From contig JAHCKJ010000005.1 of NCBI GenBank assembly GCA_026125835.1, positions 1 to 25,929 of the forward strand: a stretch of 25,929 bases of DNA, given 5' to 3'. The notes under the pieces were generated by a model that saw nothing but the letters and a program-made list of their open reading frames with translations, was not told the DNA's origin and made no database searches. Below, piece after piece: positions 1 to 6,840 of the stretch (the first letter of the stretch is position 1; each line of letters starts with the position of its first letter). The stretch is from Sphingopyxis sp. Its GTDB lineage: Bacteria; Pseudomonadota; Alphaproteobacteria; Sphingomonadales; Sphingomonadaceae. The position numbers and the translations under genes were made by a program.

Positions 1-486
1 CAGCAGCAGTTGCAACGATCCATAGCCGCCGCCGCCCGCCGCCGTCTTGATCCCGCCGGCGATCGCGATCGACGCCGCCGACAACAGCATGATCAGCGCC
101 AGCGATTCGATCCGCAGCTTGGTCCGCAACGTCAGCGGCAGGAAAATCGCCCAGATCAGCGCCTTCCACACCCAGCTCCATTTGTCGGCCGCCTCGACCG
201 GAAAATCGGCCTGCGTCGTGGTGATGCCGCAATAGACGAGCAACGCGACCAGCAGGAACTGCCGCCCCGACCAGCGCGTGTCGCGTTTGTCGTCGATCGC
301 CAGCCAGCCGACGATCGCGAGGCCAAAGACGATCAGCGAGATCGGGATCGAATTGATCAGGAAGTAACTCAGCCGCTGCGGCGCGACGATGTCGATATAG
401 CAAAAGCACAGCACGAACAGGAAAGGCTTGCGAAAACCCAGCCCGATAAAGGCGAACAGGAAAGCGATGAACGCAATGTCACGCAT
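1..486 (-). CDS. Exosortase A system-associated O-antigen-ligase-like membrane protein (partial, N-terminal 162 codons)
   Basis: The reading frame is open from an ATG at 484-486 down to base 1, so the C-terminal part lies outside the window. The translation begins MRDIAFIAFLFAFIGLGFRK and continues as alternating hydrophobic segments and short loops, including a YIDIVAPQRLSY stretch near residues 28-39. This N-terminus matches what I know of the 'putative O-glycosylation ligase, exosortase A system-associated' family (TIGR03097), inner-membrane proteins of about 400 residues related to WaaL/Wzy. Their presumed role is transfer or polymerisation of a surface polysaccharide made by the XrtA/PEP-CTERM cluster. 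At least four membrane segments are visible in the piece present. The start overlaps the stop of the 54-codon ORF upstream by 8 bases, which suggests translational coupling. The divergent glycosyltransferase at 710 belongs to the same system. The biochemical substrate is unknown. Confidence 0.8.
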   Translation of the reverse strand, partial: MRDIAFIAFLFAFIGLGFRKPFLFVLCFCYIDIVAPQRLSYFLINSIPISLIVFGLAIVGWLAIDDKRDTRWSGRQFLLVALLVYCGITTTQADFPVEAADKWSWVWKALIWAIFLPLTLRTKLRIESLALIMLLSAASIAIAGGIKTAAGGGGYGSLQLLL

Positions 487-643
487 CGGGCCGGGTGTCC
501 GTGTCAGCGGCTTCGGCGTCGCGGCGCTGCTGCCACTGCAGGCGCGGGCTGACCTCGCGGTCCAGATCGTCGCGATACAGCAGGCGCCACAGCGCAATCG
601 CCATCAACAAGTGCGTGAGGCCAATGGAAAAATTGTCGACCAT
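479..643 (-). CDS. Small ORF (54 aa) upstream of the XrtA-associated ligase, hypothetical
   Basis: A 54-codon frame runs from ATG (641-643) to TGA (479-481). The product starts MVDNFSIGLTHLLMAIALWR, so it has one short hydrophobic stretch (about residues 8-22). A charged tail follows (RDDLDRE, then QQRRDAEAADTDTRPDA). Its stop overlaps the ligase start by 8 bases in another frame. That overlap, its orientation and the coherent amphipathic composition argue for a real co-translated gene rather than leader noise. I believe comparable tiny membrane proteins precede this ligase in other sphingomonads, but I cannot verify it here. No function can be assigned. It could be a membrane-anchoring partner of the ligase or simply a coupling leader. 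Confidence 0.55.
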   Translation of the reverse strand: MVDNFSIGLTHLLMAIALWRLLYRDDLDREVSPRLQWQQRRDAEAADTDTRPDA

Positions 644-709
644 GCCCGCCCCCGCTACGCTATCGGGGTTGACGCCGCGTTAAGCCTTCTCTGCCAAAGA
701 CCCCCGACG

Positions 710-1918
710 ATGACCCGCATCCTTCACGTCCTCGATCATAGCCTGCCGACGCACAGCGGCTACACCTTTCGCACCCGCGCGCTGATGAAGGCGCAGGTCG
801 CCAAGGGGTGGGAGGTTGCCGGGGTCACCGGGGTGCGGCATCCCGAACCCGGGCCGGACGGCGAGACGGTCGATGGCTTGACCTTTTACCGCACCCCGCC
901 GACCGCGCCCGCAATGCCGGTCATCAACGAATGGCGCGAAATCGGCGCGCTGGCCCGCCGGGTCGAGGCGCTGGCGAGGGATTGGAACCCCGATGTGCTG
1001 CACGCCCATTCGCCGGTGCTGGGCGGGCTCGCGGCGCTGCGCGTCGGCAAAAAACTCGGTATCCCCGTCATTTACGAAATCCGGGCCTTTTGGGAGGACG
1101 CGTCGGTCGGCAACGGCACCGGGCGCGAGGGAAGTTTGCGCTACCGGCTGACCAAGATGCTCGAAACCCGGGCGGTGAAATCGGCCGATGCGGTCGCCGT
1201 CATCTGCGAAGGCCTGCGCGGCGACCTGATCGCGCGCGGCATCGCCGCGGACAAGATCACCGTCTCGCCCAACGGCGTCGACCTCGATCTGTTCGGCACG
1301 CCGCCGCCGCGCGACGATGCGCTGGCGGCCACATTGGGCGTCGACGCGAACGATGCCGTGATCGGCTATATCGGCAGCTTTTACGATTATGAGGGGATCG
1401 ACGACCTGATCGCGGCGATGCCCGCGCTCGTCGCGGCGCAGCCCGCGGCGCGCCTGCTGCTCGTCGGCGGCGGGCCGATGGAGGCGGCGCTCAAGCAACA
1501 GGCGGCGGCCTCGCCCGCGGCGGCGCAGATCCACTTCGTCGGCCGCGTCCCGCACGATCAGGTCGAGCGTTATTATTCGCTGATCGACGTTCTCGCCTAT
1601 CCGCGCAAGAAAATGCGGCTGACCGATCTGGTGACGCCGCTGAAGCCCCTGGAGGCGATGGCACAGGGCAAGCTGGTCGCCGCATCCGATGTCGGCGGTC
1701 ACCGCGAACTGATCGAGGATCGGGTGACCGGAACGCTGTTCGCGCCCGATGACCCAAAAGCCATTGCCGATGCGCTCGCAACGCTGCTCGAAAACCAAGG
1801 CGATTGGCCGGAACGACGCCGCGTCGCGCGCATTTTTGTCGAAACCCATCGTAACTGGTCATCAAACATTTTACGTTACGAGCCGGTTTACCAGCGGTTG
1901 CTGCACGGGCGCGCCTGA
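710..1918 (+). CDS. PEP-CTERM/exosortase A system-associated glycosyltransferase (GT4-like)
   Basis: A 402-residue protein starting MTRILHVLDHSLPTHSGYTF, the hallmark N-terminus of the exosortase A-associated glycosyltransferase family (TIGR04063). It has a GT-B layout. The N-terminal acceptor domain (about 1-180) carries the HAHSPVLGGLAAL segment. The C-terminal nucleotide-sugar domain (about 200-390) carries SPNGVDLDLF, IGYIGSFYDYEGIDDL, the LVGGGP turn, FVGRVPHDQVERYYS, and a glycosyltransferase-4 signature around TPLKPLEAMAQGKLVAASDVGG with the key glutamate. The likely role is cytoplasmic transfer of a sugar from a nucleotide donor to a growing lipid-linked surface polysaccharide. An in-frame extension exists to 428, but the family start is clearly the ATG at 710; no strong ribosome binding site is visible. 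It is transcribed divergently from the ligase gene, and 66 bases separate it from the 54-codon ORF. Exact sugar and acceptor are unknown. Confidence 0.88.
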   Translation: MTRILHVLDHSLPTHSGYTFRTRALMKAQVAKGWEVAGVTGVRHPEPGPDGETVDGLTFYRTPPTAPAMPVINEWREIGALARRVEALARDWNPDVLHAHSPVLGGLAALRVGKKLGIPVIYEIRAFWEDASVGNGTGREGSLRYRLTKMLETRAVKSADAVAVICEGLRGDLIARGIAADKITVSPNGVDLDLFGTPPPRDDALAATLGVDANDAVIGYIGSFYDYEGIDDLIAAMPALVAAQPAARLLLVGGGPMEAALKQQAAASPAAAQIHFVGRVPHDQVERYYSLIDVLAYPRKKMRLTDLVTPLKPLEAMAQGKLVAASDVGGHRELIEDRVTGTLFAPDDPKAIADALATLLENQGDWPERRRVARIFVETHRNWSSNILRYEPVYQRLLHGRA

Positions 1919-1973
1919 CTGCTCCCGCCCGGCAACACTATCTGGCCCGCACGGGCCGCACGGATTTGGACAT

Positions 1974-2798
1974 ATGGACGACAGCAGCGACACCCCCGAC
2001 CGGACCGCATCGAATGCCTGGCTGCGCGTGCTGCGGCCCGCGATGCCGGCGGTGATCGGCGCCGCGGCGCTGGTCTTCCTGTTCGCGGCGCTGATGCCGA
2101 TGACGTGGGTCGCGGCCATCTCCTGGAACCTTTATCTCGACCGCCTGTCGGATTATTTCGTGCCGCCGGTCGGCAATGCCGCGCGGCTGTTGCTCGCGCT
2201 GGGCATGGCGGCGGTCGCCGCCGTCCTCGCGGGCTTCGTCGCGCTGCTGATCGATTCGCCCGAGGCTGCGGGGCTGTCGTCGCTGCGCGGCCGGTTCCGC
2301 CGCGCGGGCGACGCAGCGGACGATGATGCTGACGACGCGTCGTGGACGCGCCGCCGCCGCGTCGACCTGCATCCCGACGATCCGGTCCGGCCGCCGATCC
2401 GCGCGGGCCGCGACTTGCCCGCGGGCGGGCTGGGTGCCATCGGCGCCGCCCTTGCCGACTCGCCCCCCGGTCGCGAGGATGATCCCGGGTTGGTCGCCGA
2501 TCCCGACGAGCTGATTCTCGCCGATCTGGCGCAGGACGAACCCGTTGCCGGGGAAGAGCCGTGGCTGCAACCGGCCGAAGTGGCGGCAACCGCTGCGCGG
2601 GTTTCGGCGCGCGCCCCGACCGACAATTCGCTCGGCGCGATGGTCGCCCGCCTCGAAGCCGGGTTTGCGCGGCGCCGTCCGGTCACGGGCGAAACTGCGG
2701 GCCCGGACGACATGAAGGCGCCCGACGCCGGGGTCGATTTCGCGCTCGAAGCGGCGCTCGGCACCCTGCAACGCATGACGCGCCGGTCGGTGGGTTGA
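1974..2798 (+). CDS. Conserved-looking hypothetical membrane protein with acidic cytoplasmic tail
   Basis: A 274-residue frame from ATG at 1974; an upstream extension in the same frame overlaps the glycosyltransferase and is ignored. Two membrane helices are evident (about residues 22-45 and 68-91), joined by a loop with WNLYLDRLSDYFVPPVGN. The remaining 180 residues are rich in Asp, Pro, Arg and Ala and look disordered, including an Asp-rich DDDADDASW run and an RRRRVD patch near residue 125. The last 40 residues (FALEAALGTLQRMTRRS) could form an amphipathic helix. No catalytic motif is recognisable. I think it is a sphingomonad family protein, but that is memory of style, not a match. It follows the glycosyltransferase by 55 bases and converges on the small gene ending at 2812. 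Function unknown. Confidence 0.7.
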   Translation: MDDSSDTPDRTASNAWLRVLRPAMPAVIGAAALVFLFAALMPMTWVAAISWNLYLDRLSDYFVPPVGNAARLLLALGMAAVAAVLAGFVALLIDSPEAAGLSSLRGRFRRAGDAADDDADDASWTRRRRVDLHPDDPVRPPIRAGRDLPAGGLGAIGAALADSPPGREDDPGLVADPDELILADLAQDEPVAGEEPWLQPAEVAATAARVSARAPTDNSLGAMVARLEAGFARRRPVTGETAGPDDMKAPDAGVDFALEAALGTLQRMTRRSVG

Positions 2799-2811
2799 CC
2801 GCCGCACCGCA

Positions 2812-3138
2812 TCAGTCCTCGACCGTCAGGATTTCGATCCGGACCGCATGGGCGGCACACGCCTGCTCGACCACCGCATCGGCCACGATGTGACCCGCCA
2901 GCGGCCATTCGGTCGCGTCCAGTTGCGACCGCAGCGCCGCCGCCATGGTGCTGCCGTTGCCCGCGGTCGGCGCACAGGCAAAGATATGGCGCGCGCCCAC
3001 AAAATTCGCGCTGGCCCATGGCCGGAACTTCGACTCGCCTAGCGTCAGCCCGGTCGGCAGAGCGCGCGCGAGCAGTGCGCGCAGGCGACGATGCGGGCAG
3101 CCGGGACGCGGGGCGCGGACAGGCGACGGGTACGTCAT
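2812..3138 (-). CDS. Hypothetical protein, 108 aa, second gene of the small operon facing the S24 regulator
   Basis: The frame runs from ATG (3136-3138) to TGA (2812-2814). The start overlaps the stop of the upstream small gene by ATGA, so the two are almost surely cotranslated. The N-terminus is Arg/Pro-rich (HRRLRALLARALPTGLT). The middle, FRPWASANFVGARHIFAC, resembles a beta-strand core. The C-terminus ends in an acidic EILTVED. Three cysteines (in GCPH, FAC and QAC) are present but not arranged as an obvious metal site. No transmembrane segment or signal peptide is seen. I do not recognise the family. The conserved pairing with a small DNA-binding-like protein and a divergent repressor suggests a regulated two-gene unit, not a metabolic one. 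That is an inference from layout only. Confidence 0.65.
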   Translation of the reverse strand: MTYPSPVRAPRPGCPHRRLRALLARALPTGLTLGESKFRPWASANFVGARHIFACAPTAGNGSTMAAALRSQLDATEWPLAGHIVADAVVEQACAAHAVRIEILTVED

Positions 3139-3395
3139 GCCGGCACCCCCGGCGCGCTATCGGCCGCCCGCCCCCGCCGCCGCACATAGCGGGCGACGCG
3201 CCCGGCGTGAAAATCCGCGCGCCATTTGTTCATGAAATGTTCTACACGACAGGTGACGCGGATGCCCGTTTCGCGCCCCGCCCGCAGGTCGGACACCAGT
3301 CGCGGATCGCCGATGGCGGCGCGCCCGAACACCGTCGGCGGCATGTCCGATTCGCGTAAAAATGCTTCGACCCGCTGCACCAGCCTGCGCTCCAT
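3135..3395 (-). CDS. Small HTH-like (Cro-like) predicted DNA-binding protein
   Basis: An 86-residue protein. I chose the ATG at 3393-3395 because the near-perfect Shine-Dalgarno GGGAGGA lies just ahead of it; a longer GTG start at 3434 would run into the operator region. The N-terminal half, VQRVEAFLRESDMPPTVFGR followed by AAIGDPRLVSDLRAGRE, has the spacing of a small XRE-type helix-turn-helix. The recognition-helix candidate is DPRLVSDL and the turn glycine sits in AIGDP. I have seen similar short proteins in alphaproteobacteria with the pattern FGRxAxGDPxxVxDLRxGR. The C-terminus is basic (ARYVRRRGR). It is transcribed divergently from the S24 regulator across an array of repeated half-sites and overlaps the next gene by four bases. 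The DNA-binding role is inferred from the pattern. Confidence 0.65.
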   Translation of the reverse strand: MERRLVQRVEAFLRESDMPPTVFGRAAIGDPRLVSDLRAGRETGIRVTCRVEHFMNKWRADFHAGRVARYVRRRGRAADSAPGVPA

Positions 3396-3437
3396 TCTGT
3401 CCTCCCTGACCGCACCTGCCACCGGGCGACTCACCCG

Positions 3438-3512
3438 ATAGGATAATTCCTATTTGCCGTTCGATTTCCTACTTGTCTAGGAAAAATCCGTTTGCTAGGA
3501 AGAAATAGGAAA
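3438..3512. promoter_or_regulatory. Operator-like array of six TAGGA(A) half-sites between divergent regulators
   Basis: Within 75 bases there are six copies of a TAGGA(A) half-site. An inward-facing palindrome at 3438-3453 has arms ATAGGA and TCCTAT. An outward-facing palindrome at 3465-3484 has arms TTTCCTA and TAGGAAA with a 6-base spacer. Two direct copies lie at 3496-3501 and 3506-3511, ten bases apart. The segment is markedly AT-rich against its surroundings and lies between the starts at 3395 (minus) and 3531 (plus). This is what an autoregulated S24/CI-type repressor operator would look like. Which of the two proteins binds is unknown. I could not fix -35/-10 boxes with confidence. 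Confidence 0.6.
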
Positions 3513-3530
3513 TACGGGACCACCGCCGCC

Positions 3531-4199
3531 ATGACCGACGCTTTTGCCGACCCGCGCACGACGCTCGACCGCCTGCTCGCTGAAAAGGGCATCGACTATG
3601 CGCGCCTGTCGCAGGTGATCGGGCGCAACCCCGCCTATATCCAGCAATATATCAAGCGTGGTTCGCCGCGCCGTCTCGCCGAACAGGATCGCGGCCGGAT
3701 CGCCGCCTATCTCGGCGTCTCCGAAGCGCTGCTCGGCGGGCCGGTGCCGCGCGTCGCGACCCCGGCGCGCATGCGCGGGCCGGGGATGATCCTGGTCCCC
3801 CGGCTCGCGATCGGCGCGTCGGCGGGGGCGGGCGCGAGTGTCGACGGCGAACCGGTCGAGGGCAATGTGGCGTTCGATCCCAAATGGCTGCGCGACCTTG
3901 GCGCTGATCCGCGCGCGCTCAGCATCATTCGCGTCGAAGGCGATTCGATGGCGCCGACCTTGAACGACGGCGATGACATTCTGGTCGACGGCGGCGATGC
4001 GGCCTCGCGGCTGCGCGACGGCATCTATGTGCTGCGCATGGACGATGTGCTGATGGTCAAACGCCTCGCGCGCGCGCCGGGGCCGGGGCGGATCGCGGTG
4101 ATCAGCGACAATCCGCATTATCGCAGCTGGGACGATTTGCCGATGAACGCGATCCGGCTCGTCGGACGCGTCGTGTGGACGGGGCGGCGGGTGCGGTAA
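3531..4199 (+). CDS. S24 family LexA/CI-like transcriptional regulator with Ser-Lys peptidase domain
   Basis: A 222-residue protein starting MTDAFADPRTTLDRLLAEKG. The N-terminal domain (about 10-65) is a helix-turn-helix with LSQVIGRNPAYIQQYIKRGS as the likely DNA-reading part. The C-terminal domain (about 88-215) is the S24 fold. It shows a possible self-cleavage Ala-Gly in GASAGAG (97-101 region), the nucleophile Ser139 in VEGDSMAPTL, the general base Lys177 in LMVKRLA, and the closing VVWTGRR strand. It would repress target promoters and either self-cleave on RecA activation, as LexA/CI do, or act as a non-cleaving regulator. A longer frame from 3492 would start inside the operator array, so the ATG at 3531 is preferred. 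Its stop is 3 bases from the convergent lipoprotein gene. It is not the canonical LexA, which has a different N-terminal domain. Confidence 0.85.
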   Translation: MTDAFADPRTTLDRLLAEKGIDYARLSQVIGRNPAYIQQYIKRGSPRRLAEQDRGRIAAYLGVSEALLGGPVPRVATPARMRGPGMILVPRLAIGASAGAGASVDGEPVEGNVAFDPKWLRDLGADPRALSIIRVEGDSMAPTLNDGDDILVDGGDAASRLRDGIYVLRMDDVLMVKRLARAPGPGRIAVISDNPHYRSWDDLPMNAIRLVGRVVWTGRRVR

Positions 4200-4202
4200 G
4201 CC

Positions 4203-4508
4203 CTATCGCGGCGCCGCCATCATCGCCTCGATCTCGTGATCCAGCACTTCGGCGCGGCGGCATTGTCCGGCGTCGCCGTCGCGGCATTTCTCTGCCGCCT
4301 TGTCGCGCTGGCGCGCCAGCTTGCCCAGCTCTTCCTCGCGCTTGCGCATCTCGCGCCCGCGGTTGCGGTCGGCCTCGTCCTGGCTCGTCGTCGTCCAGTC
4401 GGCGACCTGTCCGACCGCCTTGAACGGCGCGGTCGCCACCGATTTCACGGTGCTGACACAGCCGGCGAGCAGCGGCAGGGCGGCAAGCGCAATCAGTGGG
4501 GCACGCAT
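4203..4508 (-). CDS. Small predicted lipoprotein
   Basis: A 101-residue protein starting MRAPLIALAALPLLAGC. The last four residues form a lipobox (LAGC), with Cys17 as the predicted lipidation site. The mature part begins VSTVKSVATAPFKAVGQVAD and continues with a charged, probably coiled-coil segment (about residues 45-90) rich in Glu, Arg and Lys. Two further cysteines sit at EKCRDGDAGQC. The frame extends upstream to 4607, but the lipoprotein signal fixes the ATG at 4506-4508. It would be exported, lipidated and probably placed in the outer membrane. No specific function is recognisable. It is transcribed divergently from the chemoreceptor, with a 193-base gap, and converges on the S24 gene. 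Confidence 0.8.
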   Translation of the reverse strand: MRAPLIALAALPLLAGCVSTVKSVATAPFKAVGQVADWTTTSQDEADRNRGREMRKREEELGKLARQRDKAAEKCRDGDAGQCRRAEVLDHEIEAMMAAPR

Positions 4509-4624
4509 CGTCGGTCGTCTCCTCGCAGGCAGCGCCTCATCGCATAGGCGGCGCGACCTGAACAGCGGATTGCGATGAAACGGCAGCGTATTGCGGCCTT
4601 GTGTCACAGCATTGAAACAAATGG

Positions 4625-4639
4625 TTAAAGTGGTGTTTA
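4625..4639 (+). promoter_or_regulatory. Possible CtrA-type box (TTAA-N7-TTTA)
   Basis: TTAA at 4625-4628 and TTTA at 4636-4639 are separated by seven bases, one mismatch from the alphaproteobacterial CtrA consensus TTAA-N7-TTAA. It lies 63-77 bases upstream of the chemoreceptor start, inside the AT-richest part of the divergent intergenic region 4509-4701. CtrA control of chemotaxis and motility genes is established in Caulobacter and related bacteria. A single box with a mismatch is weak evidence. Nothing else clear is seen in this gap. Confidence 0.3.
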
Positions 4640-4701
4640 CCTGTCGCGCTTAGGCGGAGCAGCGACCCCGAACGCCGCATCAGGAAAGACCGACGCCCGC
4701 C

Positions 4702-5979
4702 ATGGAACCAGCCCTGACACCGTCCACGGGCCATGCTGTCGCCATCGCTGCCGACGCGCCGATGTCCGACGTGATCGACCTGTTCCGCGCGCATCCCGAT
4801 CTGCGTGCGCTGGCGGTGCTCGATGCGGGAAGCCGCCCGATCGGCGTCATTGCCGAACGGCGGGTGCGCGAACTGCTCTTTTGCCCCTTCTGGTTCTCGC
4901 TGATGCAGAACCCGACGATCGGCGGCTCGATCGCGTCGATGATCGAACCCTGCCCGGTCGCCGACATATCCAGTCCGACGACCGTCCTGCTGCGCATCGC
5001 CGCGCGCGCAGCGGGGCCGCAGAACCTCATTCTGGTCCGCGACGGCCGGTTCGTCGAAACGCTCGACAGCGACCAGCTGGCGAAACTGGCGATGCTGCGC
5101 GAGGTCGAACTGGCACAGGAGCGCGCCGCGCGCGCCTCGCACCTCGACGATGCCGGACGCCGGTTCCAGCAGGAAATCACCGCGCTTACCGCCGCGCTGT
5201 CCGATATGGCGGTCAGGGTCGAGGCGGTTGCCGGTACGCTGTCACAGCGCGCGCGCCAGACGGGCCGCGATGCGGTGTCGGTCGCCGGCGCCACCGCGCA
5301 GACGCTCGGCGGACTGAACGAACTCGGCGAACGCGGCCATGCGCTCGCCGCCACCATGGCCAGGATCGTCGAGGACAGCGCGCGCGCCAGCCGGATTCGC
5401 GGCGAGGCGCATGGCAAGGTGAAGGAGGCGGGCGCCCGCACCGCGGCGCTGCGCGCGGCCAGCCAGTCGATCGAACAGATGCTGGCGCTGATCATCGACA
5501 TGGCCAGCCGCACCAACATGCTCGCGCTCAACGCGGGGATCGAGGCGGCGCGGGCGGGCGATGCCGGGCGCGGCTTTGCGGTGGTGGCGGCCGAGGTCAA
5601 GACGCTCGCCAGCCAGACGCGGTCCGCCGCGGGCGATATCACCCGATATGTCGACCATATCCGCGCCATCGTCGAACAGGTCGCCGCGGGCTTCGACGAG
5701 GTCGAGCGCGCGATCGACGCCAACAACGGCTTTTCCGACGCGATCGACCGCGCCGTCGACGGGCAGGGGGCGACGACGCTGATGATCGCAACCTATGTCG
5801 AGCAGGCGGTGTCGGCGGGGCGCGAGATCGACGGGCGCGTGCGCGAGATCGGGCGCGGTGCGACCGCGGTCGGCGACGACGCGCAGGCGCTCGGCCAATT
5901 GTCGGCGCAGCTGACCGCCGCCGCCCACTCGCTGCACCAGCGCGCGGGCAGCTTTGTCCAGGCGGTCGCCGTCGCCTGA
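4702..5979 (+). CDS. Soluble methyl-accepting chemotaxis protein with N-terminal CBS-like sensor
   Basis: A 425-residue protein with no transmembrane segment. Residues 1-125 look like a pair of CBS modules: VLDAGSRPIGVIAERRVREL, then PVADISSPTTVLLRIAARAA and LILVRDGRFVETLD. A helical segment (about 130-255) follows. The MCP signalling hairpin is unmistakable at about 260-312 (IIDMASRTNMLALNAGIEAA, then GRGFAVVAAEVKTLASQTR), the region that contacts CheA and CheW. A second helical stretch leads to the end; no C-terminal CheR pentapeptide tether is evident. It should report a cytoplasmic signal, possibly an adenine nucleotide bound by the CBS part, to a chemosensory array or to a non-motility Che-like pathway. 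A Shine-Dalgarno-like AGGAAAG lies about 14 bases upstream. No other che gene is in the window. Confidence 0.88.
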   Translation: MEPALTPSTGHAVAIAADAPMSDVIDLFRAHPDLRALAVLDAGSRPIGVIAERRVRELLFCPFWFSLMQNPTIGGSIASMIEPCPVADISSPTTVLLRIAARAAGPQNLILVRDGRFVETLDSDQLAKLAMLREVELAQERAARASHLDDAGRRFQQEITALTAALSDMAVRVEAVAGTLSQRARQTGRDAVSVAGATAQTLGGLNELGERGHALAATMARIVEDSARASRIRGEAHGKVKEAGARTAALRAASQSIEQMLALIIDMASRTNMLALNAGIEAARAGDAGRGFAVVAAEVKTLASQTRSAAGDITRYVDHIRAIVEQVAAGFDEVERAIDANNGFSDAIDRAVDGQGATTLMIATYVEQAVSAGREIDGRVREIGRGATAVGDDAQALGQLSAQLTAAAHSLHQRAGSFVQAVAVA

Positions 5980-6077
5980 AAACGGGTGCCCCGACAAAGG
6001 CTTGCCCCTTTGCTCCGCGCTGATAGGATGGCCGGGCGCCGGAGGCGTCGATGGCCGCCGGCGGGGAGGAGGGTCAC

Positions 6078-6803
6078 ATGACGAATATGCAAAAGGGTCT
6101 GGCCGAATTTATCGGCACATTCTGGCTTGTCTTCGGCGGGTGCGGCAGCGCGGTGCTGGCGGCGGCCTTTCCCGACGTCGGTATCGGCCTGCTCGGGGTC
6201 TCGCTGGCGTTCGGACTGACGGTCGTCACCATGGCCTATGCAATCGGGCATATTTCGGGCTGTCACCTCAACCCCGCGGTCACCGTCGGCCTGTGGGCGG
6301 GCGGGCGCTTCGACGCGCGCGACATCCCGCTCTACGTCGTCGCGCAGGTGCTTGGCGCGATCGTAGCGGCGTTCCTGCTGTTCTACATCGCCAGCGGCAA
6401 TCCCGCCTATGACGTGGCGACGAACGGGCTCGCGGCCAACGGCTTCGACGCCGGATCGCCGGGCGGCTACGACATCTGGTCGGGCTTCATCATCGAAATC
6501 GTGCTGACCGCCTTCTTCCTGTGGATCATCATGGGGTCGACCGACGGCCGCGCGCCTGCCGGGTTCGCGCCGCTCGCGATCGGCCTCGCGCTGGTGCTCA
6601 TCCACCTGATCTCGATCCCGGTCACCAACACCTCGGTCAATCCGGCGCGCAGCACCGGTCCGGCGCTGGTCGTCGGCGGGCTCGCGATCCAGCAATTGTG
6701 GCTGTTCTGGATTGCGCCGCTGATCGGCGGCGCGGTGGGCGGCCTGCTCTACAAGACGCTGGGTGCCGACACCTTCCCGAAACCGAATATCGAGGGCGAA
6801 TAA
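6078..6803 (+). CDS. aqpZ: Aquaporin Z (water channel)
   Basis: A 241-residue, six-helix MIP-family protein. The start at 6078 is supported by a strong GGGGAGGAGG site just upstream. Both half-helix NPA motifs are present: HLNPAVT with Asn65 and SVNPARS with Asn188. The selectivity-filter residues match the water-specific set of E. coli AqpZ, offset by two: Phe45, His176, Thr185 and Arg191. The run ISIPVTNTSVNPARST is essentially the E. coli AqpZ sequence. It forms a tetrameric inner-membrane pore for rapid water movement during osmotic change and excludes glycerol. A loop between helices 3 and 4 (NGLAANGFDAGSPGGYD) is also typical of AqpZ. It lies 98 bases after the chemoreceptor on the same strand and converges on galU, with a strong GC hairpin between them. 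Confidence 0.96.
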   Translation: MTNMQKGLAEFIGTFWLVFGGCGSAVLAAAFPDVGIGLLGVSLAFGLTVVTMAYAIGHISGCHLNPAVTVGLWAGGRFDARDIPLYVVAQVLGAIVAAFLLFYIASGNPAYDVATNGLAANGFDAGSPGGYDIWSGFIIEIVLTAFFLWIIMGSTDGRAPAGFAPLAIGLALVLIHLISIPVTNTSVNPARSTGPALVVGGLAIQQLWLFWIAPLIGGAVGGLLYKTLGADTFPKPNIEGE

Positions 6804-6811
6804 GCACCGGT

Positions 6812-6838
6812 CCGGCGGGGGCAGGGCGCCTCCGCCGG
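6812..6838. terminator. Strong GC hairpin between convergent aqpZ and galU
   Basis: Bases 6812-6822 pair with 6828-6838 over 11 positions, including one G-U, around a 5-base loop. The hairpin occupies almost the whole 37-base gap between the two convergent stop codons. Neither side has a T tract, so it may act as a bidirectional pause or RNA-stabilising structure more than as a classical intrinsic terminator. Confidence 0.45.
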
Positions 6839-6840
6839 CC

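Noticed and set aside
680..1849. A 389-codon minus-strand frame opposite the glycosyltransferase
   Set aside because: The plus-strand protein has strong family motifs throughout. The antisense product is Arg/Asp-rich without recognisable domains.
2153..3187. A 344-codon minus-strand frame
   Set aside because: It covers the two-helix membrane protein gene and the 108-residue gene in a different frame. Its composition is Ser/Arg/Ala-biased, as expected for a shadow.
3135..4199. Remnant prophage
   Set aside because: The regulator layout is phage-like, but there are no integrase, structural or lysis genes, no attachment-site repeats, and no composition shift outside the operator.
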